Below, piece after piece: positions 8,387 through 17,574 of a stretch of 64,000 nucleotides of DNA (positions within the stretch are counted from its first letter, which is position 1; each line of letters begins with the position of its first letter). A model generated the notes under the pieces. That model made no database searches and had not been told where the DNA came from. It was given only the letters and a program-made list of their open reading frames with translations. The stretch is from Paenibacillus marchantiophytorum (lineage in GTDB: Bacteria > Bacillota > Bacilli > Paenibacillales > NBRC-103111). Location of the stretch: assembly GCF_014640555.1 (NCBI RefSeq), contig NZ_BMHE01000003.1, positions 62,001 through 126,000 of the forward strand. The letters are read 5' to 3'. Both the position numbers and the translations under genes were made by a program.

Positions 8387-9007
8387 TTACTGTAACTGTG
8401 AATATAAGTGATAAATCGGTAGCTTCCGGTAATACTCTTGTCTTTGCATTTGAAATTCTCTAAATGTGTATGCTGCTTCGGTTTTATTCATAAGTAATAC
8501 AATTGCGCAAAAGTGTAATTCAGGTTGGTCTTTATACGGAAAATCTCTCTTCATTAAAATGAGTGTCTCGGAATCTTCTGCTTCAATATTGCCATTTTTA
8601 CGTATCTTTATCTGGATGAGTTTGATTGTAACAATGGCAGTTTCCTCGGAATTTCTCGCAGCTCTTTGATAATTATATTTCTGGTAGATATACTCGGCTG
8701 TCTCTTGCAACTCCATATTACCTGTCTGATCAAATGCACTTATGCACATCAAACAAAATTGATTACTATTCGTGAATGCCATGCTGTTAAAAAATGGATC
8801 GAATCTATCGAATGCCCTGCGAATTACCTCATAGTCGATATTTATTCCTTTGGTCAATGAAGCCTCTATCATTGTAATGTACAAGCTATGAGCGCATTCA
8901 TTATCACTATCATTGCTCAATGTGTACTGCCTTTTAAGCATATCTTCAGAAAATGCGTTGATGAGCTTTCCTATAACAAAGTAAAAACCCCAATTGCCCA
9001 AAGACAT
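8387..9007 (-). CDS. Uncharacterised helical protein, 206 aa
   Basis: A soluble, largely helical protein (for example LQETAEYIYQKYNYQRAARNSEETAIVTIKLI) with several Cys but no metal-binding pattern, signal peptide or membrane segment. I do not recognise it; the helical spacing is loosely TPR-like. No clear ribosome site precedes the ATG, and a stop lies four codons upstream in frame, so the N terminus may be lost or start differently. It is the first gene inside the left end of the Tn7-like remnant, a place where such elements often hold accessory genes. No function is assigned. Confidence 0.5.
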   Translation of the reverse strand: MSLGNWGFYFVIGKLINAFSEDMLKRQYTLSNDSDNECAHSLYITMIEASLTKGINIDYEVIRRAFDRFDPFFNSMAFTNSNQFCLMCISAFDQTGNMELQETAEYIYQKYNYQRAARNSEETAIVTIKLIQIKIRKNGNIEAEDSETLILMKRDFPYKDQPELHFCAIVLLMNKTEAAYTFREFQMQRQEYYRKLPIYHLYSQLQ

Positions 9008-9353
9008 TTGTAAATTTTACTTAGTTACAAGTGAGGATAGACGTCCAATGCAACATAACGAGACTTGGCTAAGCATAACCGGGCTTAGTACCGCTTGTTT
9101 GCTTGATAGGTCCGAGCGAACGAACTTGGGGATCCCGTCTTGTATTAGTCTTTGGTATACGAATATATAATTTGGCCCAATACCAGCGTAGCTGACACCT
9201 GGTGCAAACGAATGGATATAAATGGAGAAATATTCCGAAGAGGAGGGTTTTTCCTAAATTGACAGTACCAGCGGCAGCCCACTTTGTTTATTAAACTATC
9301 GTTACCCGCTTAACTACGGTAAACTTATTACTTCCTACAGACCGATTTTTAAA
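9008..9353. other. Gene-free stretch
   Basis: About 350 bp without a convincing ORF, hairpin or repeat. Nothing further is recognised in it. Confidence 0.5.
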
Positions 9354-9743
9354 CTAAGCCCCCCAACCAAACATTCCCTCTTTACTCATTACTTCTGCTC
9401 GTATCGTATTTATACCAGATAGCCAACGAATAGGAATTCTAACTTGATCAGAACGAATTTCATCCATCCGATGTTTTCCTAGTGAATGCCATTGCCCATG
9501 ATAAACTTCTTCGGTTAACCGCAATCCTGCAGGAGTGGACATTCTGGACTCTATGAAAATGCTCAGCAGGCTTTTTATAGAACATCTGAAGGGTGGATGT
9601 TCTAATCCACCCAGATGGTCATATCCAAAATTGGCAAGACAACGATGCTGTGCAAGTCGACGATCGGGTAGGATGATCACGAGATTAGGGCCTTGTCGTC
9701 GTACAGCATACCAAGGATAGCGGGATGATTCATTGTGATACAC
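9354..9743 (-). CDS. Uncharacterised protein or C-terminal remnant, 129 aa
   Basis: The frame reads SSRYPWYAVRRQGPNLVI near its start and ends NTIRAEVMSKEGMFGWGA; composition is protein-like. The listed start is GTG at 9743 with no ribosome site. The frame is open eight codons further up (LESPVVVYHNES) before a stop, so it may be the tail of a longer gene. It lies 65 bp downstream of the TetR gene on the same strand. I do not recognise the family, and it could be a chance ORF. Confidence 0.3.
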   Translation of the reverse strand: MYHNESSRYPWYAVRRQGPNLVIILPDRRLAQHRCLANFGYDHLGGLEHPPFRCSIKSLLSIFIESRMSTPAGLRLTEEVYHGQWHSLGKHRMDEIRSDQVRIPIRWLSGINTIRAEVMSKEGMFGWGA

Positions 9744-9808
9744 AACAACTGGTGATTCAAGTTAATGGTTTCATCTGAACGGGCAGGGCACAGCAATAGC
9801 GAAAGGAC

Positions 9809-10399
9809 CTATCCCAGCAATTCTTTGGCTCCGTTCATCACTAAGGGCAAAGACTGTTTAACGAATGATTCCTCACTTATTAGACACCCCTCATTGTTCC
9901 AAACGTAAGCCGCCCCATACATCCCCCAACTTAACATGATAGAAGCTGTATTTATTAAGAATTGCGCGTTTGGAGTCGATAGCATCATGTCTTTGTCTAT
10001 AAAGGAAAGAAGTATCGTTTGAATTTTTCCCTTTATTTGAATTTCGAATACAGGTACAAGCGATGTATTTCTTCTTTTGCACATAGTGCTTAGTCCCTTG
10101 TGAAATTCGCATACTCCCAGAAAAATGCTCTGAATTGTTTCTTCATTCAATACTTCGTGACCGCTTATTCTACGATTTATGATTGTCATAAACGATTCCA
10201 TTAGTCTGGCCTCAAGAATTTCGAATTTATCTACAAAGTGAGCATAAAAAGTCGCTCTGTTAACAGTAGCCCGCTCTGCAATATCCCTAACGGTTATCGA
10301 TTCAAAGTCTTTTTCTTGAATTAATGAAGCAAAAGCGTCTTGAAGGAGTCGACGTGTACGAATCACACGAGGATCAGCTTCATTCTTTTTAATTGTCAT
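9809..10399 (-). CDS. TetR/AcrR-family transcriptional regulator
   Basis: A 196-aa regulator. The N-terminal HTH reads TRRLLQDAFASLIQEKDFESITVRDIAERATVNRATFYAHF across about residues 15-55, with the family's FYxHF signature. The C-terminal domain (about 75-196) is the helical ligand and dimer domain and resembles the TetR_C_33/YsiA-like type. A perfect 38-bp palindrome about 110 bp upstream is the likely operator. The gene that should be divergently controlled has been replaced by an IS110 fragment, so the regulator may be orphaned. Confidence 0.88.
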   Translation of the reverse strand: MTIKKNEADPRVIRTRRLLQDAFASLIQEKDFESITVRDIAERATVNRATFYAHFVDKFEILEARLMESFMTIINRRISGHEVLNEETIQSIFLGVCEFHKGLSTMCKRRNTSLVPVFEIQIKGKIQTILLSFIDKDMMLSTPNAQFLINTASIMLSWGMYGAAYVWNNEGCLISEESFVKQSLPLVMNGAKELLG

Positions 10400-10505
10400 G
10401 GTTAAGATCTCCCCAGTAAAACGACATTATAGAAATCGTGTTGTCTATACAACGGTTTATGGTTATTGATGATTGCGTACCATTCGGTTGTTATTATAAC
10501 ATACA

Positions 10506-10543
10506 AATACAACATCTGTTGTTCAAACAACAGATGTTGTATT
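10506..10543. promoter_or_regulatory. Perfect 38-bp palindrome, TetR operator candidate
   Basis: Two 18-base arms, beginning AATACAACATCTGTTGTT, are exactly complementary around a CA centre. A related half-site, TTGTCTATACAAC, occurs near 10441. The palindrome lies between the TetR gene and the IS110 remnant, abutting the remnant's open frame. TetR-type autoregulation is the simplest reading. Confidence 0.65.
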
Positions 10544-10703
10544 GAAACAAATTGTTGAATGCCGTTTATTGGCACCGCTCGCACACCAGGATACGGCCAG
10601 CTGCACCCATTTTCATCCTCTGTGGTGCAGCGCTGCTTTCGTGGCTAACTGGTACGACAGTTCAATAAAACAGCAGTCTATAACTTTATTTTCTCTGTAC
10701 AGC

Positions 10704-11167
10704 CGAAGCATCATAGAAGAACTAGCCAGCCTCGCTCGGCGATCAATGAAAAAGAAAAAAGATGAACTCGAGCTCTCTCTTCGAGGTTACGTTAACCCAC
10801 ATCAACGAATGATGCTTAAAACCATCTTAGCCCACATCGATTTCCTCACCGAACAAATTACGTTGTTAGATCAAGAAGTTGCTGAAAGAGTTATCTCCGA
10901 TCTGGAAGACATCGAGCGATTAGATTCTATACCAGGGATCGCCACTCGAATGGCTGAACAAATCTTAGCTGAAATTGGAAGAAATATTGAAAACCAGTTT
11001 CCAAGCGCGGCACACTTGTGTTCATGGGCAGCACTAGTACCTGGACATAATGAAAGCGCAGGCAAAAGGAAGTCTTCTAAAGGCAAGAAAGGAAATAAAT
11101 ATCTAAAATCTGCATTAACAGAAGCAGCACATTCCGTAGGTGCTTCCAAAAACTACCTTGGTGCTAG
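10704..11167 (+). pseudogene. IS110-family transposase, C-terminal fragment
   Basis: About 155 residues match the C-terminal Transposase_20 region of IS110/IS116: LDSIPGIATRMAEQILAEIG, SAAHLCSWAALVPG and KGKKGNKYLKSALTEAAHS. The N-terminal DEDD RuvC-like catalytic domain is missing, and the homology stops after NYLGA, so both ends are lost. The open frame extends further on both sides (10542-11285), but that flanking sequence does not look like transposase. Confidence 0.8.
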
Positions 11168-11249
11168 GCCCTTAACCAGTTTCACCAGCACGTCCCTACA
11201 ATGGTTAGAAACCAACAGGATACGAATATCCATTATGAACCAAAAGGAA

Positions 11250-11271
11250 GAGGATGCCGGACGGCATCCTC
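11250..11271 (-). terminator. Terminator after the sugar-binding protein gene
   Basis: GAGGATGCC and GGCATCCTC pair perfectly around GGAC, starting six bases past the stop of the binding-protein gene. On the minus strand it is followed by TTCCTTTT. Confidence 0.75.
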
Positions 11272-11277
11272 TAACTG

Positions 11278-12618
11278 TTATTTAGCTGCTTTAATCGCTT
11301 GATCGGCTTTTTTCTTCAAAGCTTCGACAGTTTGATCGCTGGTTTGTTTGTTCATGAAGTACTTTTCAGACTCTTCTTGTACGGCTTTGCCGATTTCATT
11401 TGCAGCTGTGGTATTCGTGTTAAATGCAAAAGTATAATTTCCTTTTAATACTTTCATAAACGAATCTTTATCAAAATATTGTCCTTTATCGCCAATCAAC
11501 ATATCGGAAAGCTTATTGACATCTGCTTTCTTGTTGGAAGGAATTCGCCCGCCAGGAACCATATTCATATTGCCTTCATTCAAATACCAAGACAAGAACT
11601 TCATAGCCGTCTCCTTGTTCGGGCTCTTGGCGTTTATCGAAATTTCATCAGTAAATCCGCCGCTATTCACATTTTTACCTTTTTCTAGTTGCGGAACAGG
11701 AGCAAAAGCAATCTGGTACTTGCGGTTAGGATACGCACTATCATCTTTCACATAACGAATTAAGTACGTTCCAGTTAAAGCCATGGCCACCTTTCCTGTA
11801 AGTAGTTGGTCTTGTCCAGTAATTTTATTGGCTACACTTTCTGCATAAGGTGGTAATGCTTTGGCATCCAGCATATCCTTCTGAATTTCAAGCCCTTTCT
11901 TGAATGCGGGATGATTGAAATCGGATGTGCCATCGGCCGCGTAATAAGTATTCTTCGGTTGTGCGGACATCATAACGTAAGTAGCGAGCGGCGCCCAACC
12001 TGGCTCTGTGAAAGCTCCGAATTGACCAGGCTTGGTTAGCTTCTTCGCAAGAGCAGCATAATCGTCCCAGGTCCAATCGAATGGGACTTTTTCACCTACG
12101 GCGTCTAAAGATGATTTGTTAATCATCATGAGTACCAAATTTTTGGCACCTGGCAAGGAATAGATTTTGCCATCTTTTTTCTTCGCATTTTCGGATCCGA
12201 TTACACCATCTAGATCAAATCCGGTTTTTTTAATTAAGTCATCTAACGGTTCGGCCATTCCCGCTCGAGTTCTACGGTCCAAATACGAATCCGCATAGCT
12301 GATGAACAGGTCAGGTGCATCATTGTTCGAGAGAAGCGCTGTGTCCAGTTTCGTGTTTCCGGATTCGTCGTTGACGAATCGCACATATTCCACTTGAATG
12401 TCTTTATTCGCCGCGTTCCATTTATCTACTACAGATTGTGGCCCGTTCTCCGGAGGAGTGCCTCCCCACCACTTCAGTTTCACCACTTGTTGCGCTGCTG
12501 GCGTGCTGGTTGCTAATGACGTCGGAGTGCTCGATGGATTTTCGGTCTTACCGCAAGCGCTTACCAATAGTGATACGGATACGACACATACAGCACCCAT
12601 CATCATTATTTTTTTCAT
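11278..12618 (-). CDS. Extracellular sugar-binding lipoprotein (ABC family 1)
   Basis: A 446-aa family 1 solute-binding protein. The signal peptide ends in lipobox LVSAC (Cys22), so it is lipid-anchored outside the membrane. The mature part begins KTENPSSTPTS, then VVKLKWWGGTPPENGPQSVVDKW, typical of CUT1 oligosaccharide-binding proteins. The hinge segments FTEPGWAPLATYVMMSA and ALTGTYLIRYV are present. GGGGG precedes the ATG. It probably serves the two CUT1 permeases encoded 8 kb upstream in the same locus. No ATPase gene is present here; CUT1 systems of this type commonly share one (MsmX-like) encoded elsewhere. Confidence 0.9.
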   Translation of the reverse strand: MKKIMMMGAVCVVSVSLLVSACGKTENPSSTPTSLATSTPAAQQVVKLKWWGGTPPENGPQSVVDKWNAANKDIQVEYVRFVNDESGNTKLDTALLSNNDAPDLFISYADSYLDRRTRAGMAEPLDDLIKKTGFDLDGVIGSENAKKKDGKIYSLPGAKNLVLMMINKSSLDAVGEKVPFDWTWDDYAALAKKLTKPGQFGAFTEPGWAPLATYVMMSAQPKNTYYAADGTSDFNHPAFKKGLEIQKDMLDAKALPPYAESVANKITGQDQLLTGKVAMALTGTYLIRYVKDDSAYPNRKYQIAFAPVPQLEKGKNVNSGGFTDEISINAKSPNKETAMKFLSWYLNEGNMNMVPGGRIPSNKKADVNKLSDMLIGDKGQYFDKDSFMKVLKGNYTFAFNTNTTAANEIGKAVQEESEKYFMNKQTSDQTVEALKKKADQAIKAAK

Positions 12619-12658
12619 TGTTCTGTCCCCCTACAAAATTAATTTATTTACATTTCGA

Positions 12659-12664
12659 ATTATA
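12659..12664 (-). promoter_or_regulatory. -10 box of the sugar-binding protein gene
   Basis: TATAAT lies on the minus strand 40 bp before the ATG, with a poor -35 (TTCGGA) 17 bp further. The weak -35 suits activator dependence. A CCCCCATT segment ahead of it loosely resembles the shared module described for the permease operon. Confidence 0.5.
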
Positions 12665-12697
12665 CAGACAATGGGGGAATATCCGAATGGTATAATC

Positions 12698-14305
12698 TTA
12701 TATGTTATCGTGATTTTCTAAGGAGTTTAGGGCTGACTTCCTATATTCTAACGGAAAAACGCCTTCGATTTTCTTGAAATACTTGCTGAAATGTGTCGGA
12801 TCGCCATAACCGATCATCTCCGAGATTTCATAAATTTTATAAGATGGATCTTTTAACAGCTCACGGGCTTTTTTCATTCTTACTTTCGTCAAGTATTCGA
12901 TGATCTTCTCTCCGGTCTCCTTTTTGAACAACACGCTTAAATAGCTTTCCGCAAAGCCTACGCGTTTCGCGATATCCGCAACCTTCAACGAAGTTTGGTA
13001 TTCTTTCTGAATCAAATTCATAACCTCGACAATCTCAGAGCGATACCTGAGCTTCGCAGATTGTCGCATATAATCGATAGTTAGAACAGCCCACCCGCCA
13101 AACCAAGCTACAATTTCTTGTAATGTTTCCGCATTTCGGATGACATCAAACGGATACTGTCCATTGTAGGAGGGAACAGCATAGAGATCTTTGCCGATAT
13201 ACGCCAGTTTTTTTTCAAACAAAAACAATAATTGAAGCCATTTCTCCCGTATCACCTTTGGAGACACATCGGTTTGTTTCTGTTTTTCGTACCATTGCAG
13301 AAGGGCTGTATGCAAGCGTTCAGAGTGACCTCCGTCGATCAACTCGCTCCAATAGTCTTCTTGAAAGCATTCCATTCTGCTGTCTGTGCCGCTTTTTTCG
13401 AAATCGTACATGAAATGCGCTTCCTTATCATAGAACCGGGCATTCAGTGCGTTTTCCGCCTTAACGAAAGCATCGTGAAGGTCGTACAGTTTCATTGCAT
13501 CCCTGACGATTCCGAAACTTAAAGATACTTGGGCAAACGTTGCAGCCGCGGAACGCATATCAATTAACATGTCTTCGGATAACCTCTCCACCAAGATAGC
13601 AAATCTTCCGTTCTTGACTTCGATTAATTCGCCGCCCCCATATTTCTTTAGAATTTCGTTTAAAATGTTTGCGATAGTAAACCCAAAAAGCTGTTCGCTC
13701 TTAAATCTGCTTTCTTCAGCGATTTGCTGATAATTGTCGATGGAAACACAGATAAACCTGTACACTTGTTCTTTGTTATTAAATTGAAATTCACGCAATA
13801 CATTGTCAGTCTCAACACTTGTCCCTTGCTTAAGCAGTAACTTTCTTAGTTGCTTTTCTTTTGTCTCTATCTCTAACTGTTCTATTTTAAAGGCAAGCTG
13901 ACGTTCCTCGTCATGCTTTATAAGCTCATCTTCCATGTCATTACGTATGTCCATGCACTTTTCCAATAATTCCGCAGGCACCCATGCCAACTTCAGAATA
14001 TAGTCGTTCGCACCCATCCGAAGGGCCCGCTGAACGTATTCGAAATCATTGTGGTTGGACAATACGATGATTCTTGTCCCTGGCCATTTGGCTCGAATCG
14101 CGCTCATTAATTCGATGCCGTCCATTTCAGGCATGCGTATATCGGTTAGCACAATATCACACGGACACGTCTCCAACATGGCAAGGGCTTGTCTCCCGTT
14201 TTCCGCTTCTCCGACCAATTCAAAACCATTTGCTTGCCAAGGAATCAACGTTTTGAGTGATATTCGTACTAATATTTCATCATCTACAATTAACACGCGC
14301 GTCAT
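12698..14305 (-). CDS. YesN-type response regulator with AraC output domain
   Basis: A 535-aa regulator. The receiver (1-120) has D9-D10 and phospho-acceptor D55 in IVLTDIRMPEMDG; its conserved Lys lies in YILKLAW. A central domain of about 280 residues follows, then two AraC helix-turn-helix motifs near residues 430-530 (VADIAKRVGFAESYLSVLFKKETGE and IYEISEMIGYGDPTHFSKYFKKIEG). It should bind direct repeats and activate genes of the surrounding locus. The start overlaps the kinase stop by 4 bp. The shared promoter module seen upstream of the permease and glycosidase genes is the best candidate target. Confidence 0.93.
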   Translation of the reverse strand: MTRVLIVDDEILVRISLKTLIPWQANGFELVGEAENGRQALAMLETCPCDIVLTDIRMPEMDGIELMSAIRAKWPGTRIIVLSNHNDFEYVQRALRMGANDYILKLAWVPAELLEKCMDIRNDMEDELIKHDEERQLAFKIEQLEIETKEKQLRKLLLKQGTSVETDNVLREFQFNNKEQVYRFICVSIDNYQQIAEESRFKSEQLFGFTIANILNEILKKYGGGELIEVKNGRFAILVERLSEDMLIDMRSAAATFAQVSLSFGIVRDAMKLYDLHDAFVKAENALNARFYDKEAHFMYDFEKSGTDSRMECFQEDYWSELIDGGHSERLHTALLQWYEKQKQTDVSPKVIREKWLQLLFLFEKKLAYIGKDLYAVPSYNGQYPFDVIRNAETLQEIVAWFGGWAVLTIDYMRQSAKLRYRSEIVEVMNLIQKEYQTSLKVADIAKRVGFAESYLSVLFKKETGEKIIEYLTKVRMKKARELLKDPSYKIYEISEMIGYGDPTHFSKYFKKIEGVFPLEYRKSALNSLENHDNI

Positions 14306-16089
14306 TCGGACCCCGCCTTTCGAATAGGCAATCTGATATTGACTTGAAGCCCCCCGTATTCCAGGATGCCAAATGAAATTCCATACGTAGCTCCGAAAAG
14401 CATCTTAATCCTCTTATCTACATTCGATACTCCGATTCCGCTGTACTTCGCATGGTTGTTATTGGTCATTTCTTCCAAAATCTGCAGTAATTCGCTCTCC
14501 TTAATGCCAATTCCGTTATCAAGCACGGAAACGACCATCCCTGTCCGATCCTCCGTATACGCCGCTTTAATCCACACAGTTAACGGAAACTGTCCGCCAT
14601 GAATAAGGCTATTTTCCACCAGAGGCTGCAAGCTAAATTTCAAAACCTGCATCTCCAACAGTTCATCAGGGACATTCATATGAATCTGAATATTGTCGTG
14701 ATAACGTATTTTTTGCAGCGACATGTATAGCTCTAAATATTCAAGCTCTTGGCGAAGCGTCACAAATTGCTCCGTTTGTTTCATGGAGAATTCGAGCAAC
14801 TTGCCAAGCGCTGTAATCATGTCGCTCACATTCGGATTCGTACCCGAAAGCATAGCCATCAACTTAATGGAATTGAGCGTATTGAATAGAAAGTGAGGAT
14901 TGATTTGTGCTTGCAGCGCTTGAAATCGCGCTTCCTCCTTATTTCTCTGCTCCTCCTCTAAATGCAAGATCAATTGCTCCAGTCGCCTAACCATTTGGTT
15001 AAAATTGCGTCCGAGCAGCGAGATCTCATCTCTCCCTTTCAACTGGATGACTGTTTGGAAATCTCCTTTGCCAACTTGCCGCATCGAGTCGAGAAGTGAA
15101 TAAATCGGCCTTGTCATATGGATCATAATAAACACAAAAACAATCGTGCCAATGAGAAAAATGAGCAAAATCCCGATTAATGAGCGATTCTGGGTCTGGT
15201 CAAGCTGCTTCATTAATTGATCGTAAGGCATAAGATACAGAAGAGAAAAACCGACTTGCGGAACATCCGATATATTCACGAGATAACGGTTTCCTTTAAT
15301 CATAACGCTTGTATTCACGATTGATCCACTCTTATTCACTGTTCGCTTTTCATCAAAATGAAGATCGTAAGCGTTTCCCTCCGTGTCCGTCACTTGCCCT
15401 TCGCTTGATCTGATCAATAGTCTGGAAACTTGGCCCTCCTGCATCACCTGTTTGCCGAAAAACATCTCGCTCGGAACTCCAACCGCAGCAACAAGCATGC
15501 CACCGTCAGCCTCGAAGAGAGAACGCGACATCATGACGAAGGAATCGATCCCCTGGCGCGTATATCCCAGATTCGATTTCAAGCGATAAGAAAGCGACCA
15601 AAACGGACTACCTTTGTCTTGTCTCGCTTCTGCATACCATTTCTCACCAGTCAATTGTTCATAGGCATTCTGCCTATTAAACTCAAGAATAGTTGAAATA
15701 GCAAACTTCCGGTCGTCAACAACATGGAGAAAAGCATCGCTGTCGAGAAGCAAGTCGCGAGTGATTGTCAGCCTGGATTGCAACTGTTTCACAATGCTAA
15801 ACGAATCATAATCACTGTTCCATTTCGAAAGATCAACTCTATTGAACTGGTTAAAGTCCGATTCGACGAATACAGTTGCTTTGATCATTCTTCCCGCCAT
15901 ATCATTCATCGCAGCGGCAGATCTTTCAACCAATTCCTGATTAGTTTCATATATTTCTTTTTCGATTACCGACTTCGATAGATAGGAATAAAAAAAGAAA
16001 ATAACAAGCGTAGGAACGACTACAATCAGCATAAAGTTTATTATAAATTTGCCCCTAATCGAGTTCAAAGGGTTCCAGTTGATGATCAA
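14302..16089 (-). CDS. YesM-type sensor histidine kinase
   Basis: A 595-aa kinase. Membrane segments at about 16-36 and 303-325 enclose an extracellular sensor of about 265 residues (Cache-like). HAMP follows (about 326-378), then His_kinase with H399 in QINPHFLFNTL and the HATPase with VLDNGIGIKE. It senses an extracellular carbohydrate, or a loaded binding protein, and signals to the YesN-type protein whose gene overlaps it by 4 bp. The position between the transporter genes and their binding protein supports a role in inducing this glycan locus. Confidence 0.93.
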   Translation of the reverse strand: MIINWNPLNSIRGKFIINFMLIVVVPTLVIFFFYSYLSKSVIEKEIYETNQELVERSAAAMNDMAGRMIKATVFVESDFNQFNRVDLSKWNSDYDSFSIVKQLQSRLTITRDLLLDSDAFLHVVDDRKFAISTILEFNRQNAYEQLTGEKWYAEARQDKGSPFWSLSYRLKSNLGYTRQGIDSFVMMSRSLFEADGGMLVAAVGVPSEMFFGKQVMQEGQVSRLLIRSSEGQVTDTEGNAYDLHFDEKRTVNKSGSIVNTSVMIKGNRYLVNISDVPQVGFSLLYLMPYDQLMKQLDQTQNRSLIGILLIFLIGTIVFVFIMIHMTRPIYSLLDSMRQVGKGDFQTVIQLKGRDEISLLGRNFNQMVRRLEQLILHLEEEQRNKEEARFQALQAQINPHFLFNTLNSIKLMAMLSGTNPNVSDMITALGKLLEFSMKQTEQFVTLRQELEYLELYMSLQKIRYHDNIQIHMNVPDELLEMQVLKFSLQPLVENSLIHGGQFPLTVWIKAAYTEDRTGMVVSVLDNGIGIKESELLQILEEMTNNNHAKYSGIGVSNVDKRIKMLFGATYGISFGILEYGGLQVNIRLPIRKAGSE

Positions 16090-16159
16090 TCACCGCTGCC
16101 TCCTCATGCACAAATAAATGACACCTTTATTATATCGCATCAATGATAGAAATCGAACA

Positions 16160-16177
16160 GGGGGCCGTTTGGCCCCC
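16160..16177 (-). terminator. GC-rich hairpin between fucosidase and kinase genes
   Basis: GGGGGCC and GGCCCCC pair perfectly around a 4-base loop. The minus-strand sequence after it, TGTTCGATTTC, is only moderately T-rich, so termination may be partial. It separates the transport/enzyme operon from the YesMN pair. Confidence 0.5.
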
Positions 16178-16218
16178 CCCATTTTTAAAAAAAATGCTAT
16201 CTGACGGAATGCTCACCA

Positions 16219-17559
16219 TCATTCTAATAACTCTAACTCGACAACCGTGTTGCGCTTATCCGGCAGAGGATAGGTCAGAGCCTCCGGTTTGGCAAAACTC
16301 AAGAATGCATCCTCCATAAATAGTATAGCATTCCATGGACGGTTAAGGAAAACTTCCGAACCATCCGCGAGCAATCTGGCTTTTTTAATCCTGCCGGCAA
16401 GGCCATTCAAATTGATTGAACCTATATTCTCTTCAAAAATATGGGCATACAGTCTATTTCCTTTTTGTGTGTATCGCCCCCACTCAGGTTTCGATAAATC
16501 CGCTTGCCCGCACTCGTAGATACTGGCGCTATTTTGCGCCATCCAGTTCCCAACTCCCGCCAAAATATCTAAGGAATCTCGGGGAATCTCCCCCATGGCA
16601 TTGGGTCCTACATTCAGCAGTAAGTTCCCATTTTTACTTACACATTCAACCAGTTTCCTGATGACGGTTGTGATTGACTTGTATTGCAGATCATGTGCTG
16701 TGTACCCCCAGTTATTGTTCAGAGTAATATTAGCCTCCCATGGAATCGAGTTGCCATCTTGATCCTTAACGCCATGCGGAGGAATGATCTGCTCAGGCGA
16801 AGCAAAGTCGCCCGAATAGCTGAGCGGATTGTTCGTATAGATGCTCCCGCCACCTTCTCCGCCTGATTCCAAACGGTTGTCTACGATGATATGGGGCTGC
16901 AAAGAACGAATCATGGCCATAAGCTCTGTTGCTTTCCATTTCTCTCCTACCATTTCGCCATAAGAGAAATCGAACCACATAATATCCAACTTACCATAGT
17001 TCGTCAGCAGTTCCCTAACTTGACCATGCATATAGGAAAGATATTGGCTGAAAGTTTCAGGGTTTCTTTTCTCATTCTCATTATCTCGCATTGGATGGTG
17101 ATTGTCGCGAAAGGCTGGATAATCCTCGTGGTGCCAATCAACCAGAGAGTAATAAAGACCTACTTTCAACCCCTCTGCGCGAAACGCCTCAAGGAATTCC
17201 CAGACCAAATCGCGTCGTGCTCTCGTATTTGTCGACTTATAGTCGGTGAGCGCGCTATCGAAAAGGCAGAATCCGTCATGATGCTTCGCCGTCAATACGG
17301 CATATTTCATACCTGCTTGTTTAGCAGCACGCGCCCATGCCGAAGGGTCATAACGAATGGGATCAAACTCGTCAAAATACGTCTTATAATCCTCATTGGA
17401 AATACGTTCTACACTTTGTACCCACTCACCTCTAGCCGGAATTGCGTACAACCCCCAATGAATAAACATACCGAACCTATCTTGCAAAAACCACTGCGTA
17501 CGCTCTGTTCTTTCATTAATAATCGAAGAATTACCCATCATTCGTTCCACACCTTCCAT
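16219..17559 (-). CDS. Alpha-L-fucosidase, GH29, intracellular
   Basis: A 446-aa GH29 enzyme: DRFGMFIHWGLYAIPARGEW at the N terminus, KYAVLTAKHHDGFCLFDS, and KLDIMWFDFSYGE with the likely nucleophile D197. No signal peptide is present, so it should cleave imported fucosylated oligosaccharides. At 446 aa it has the catalytic domain and only a short C-terminal beta domain. The ATG at 17559 follows AGGA; an in-frame ATG six codons on also has a GGAAGG site, so the true start is uncertain by six residues. It lies 15 bp after the FAD oxidoreductase gene, in one operon with the permeases. Confidence 0.92.
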   Translation of the reverse strand: MEGVERMMGNSSIINERTERTQWFLQDRFGMFIHWGLYAIPARGEWVQSVERISNEDYKTYFDEFDPIRYDPSAWARAAKQAGMKYAVLTAKHHDGFCLFDSALTDYKSTNTRARRDLVWEFLEAFRAEGLKVGLYYSLVDWHHEDYPAFRDNHHPMRDNENEKRNPETFSQYLSYMHGQVRELLTNYGKLDIMWFDFSYGEMVGEKWKATELMAMIRSLQPHIIVDNRLESGGEGGGSIYTNNPLSYSGDFASPEQIIPPHGVKDQDGNSIPWEANITLNNNWGYTAHDLQYKSITTVIRKLVECVSKNGNLLLNVGPNAMGEIPRDSLDILAGVGNWMAQNSASIYECGQADLSKPEWGRYTQKGNRLYAHIFEENIGSINLNGLAGRIKKARLLADGSEVFLNRPWNAILFMEDAFLSFAKPEALTYPLPDKRNTVVELELLE

Positions 17560-17574
17560 ATTTTTTCCTGTACA

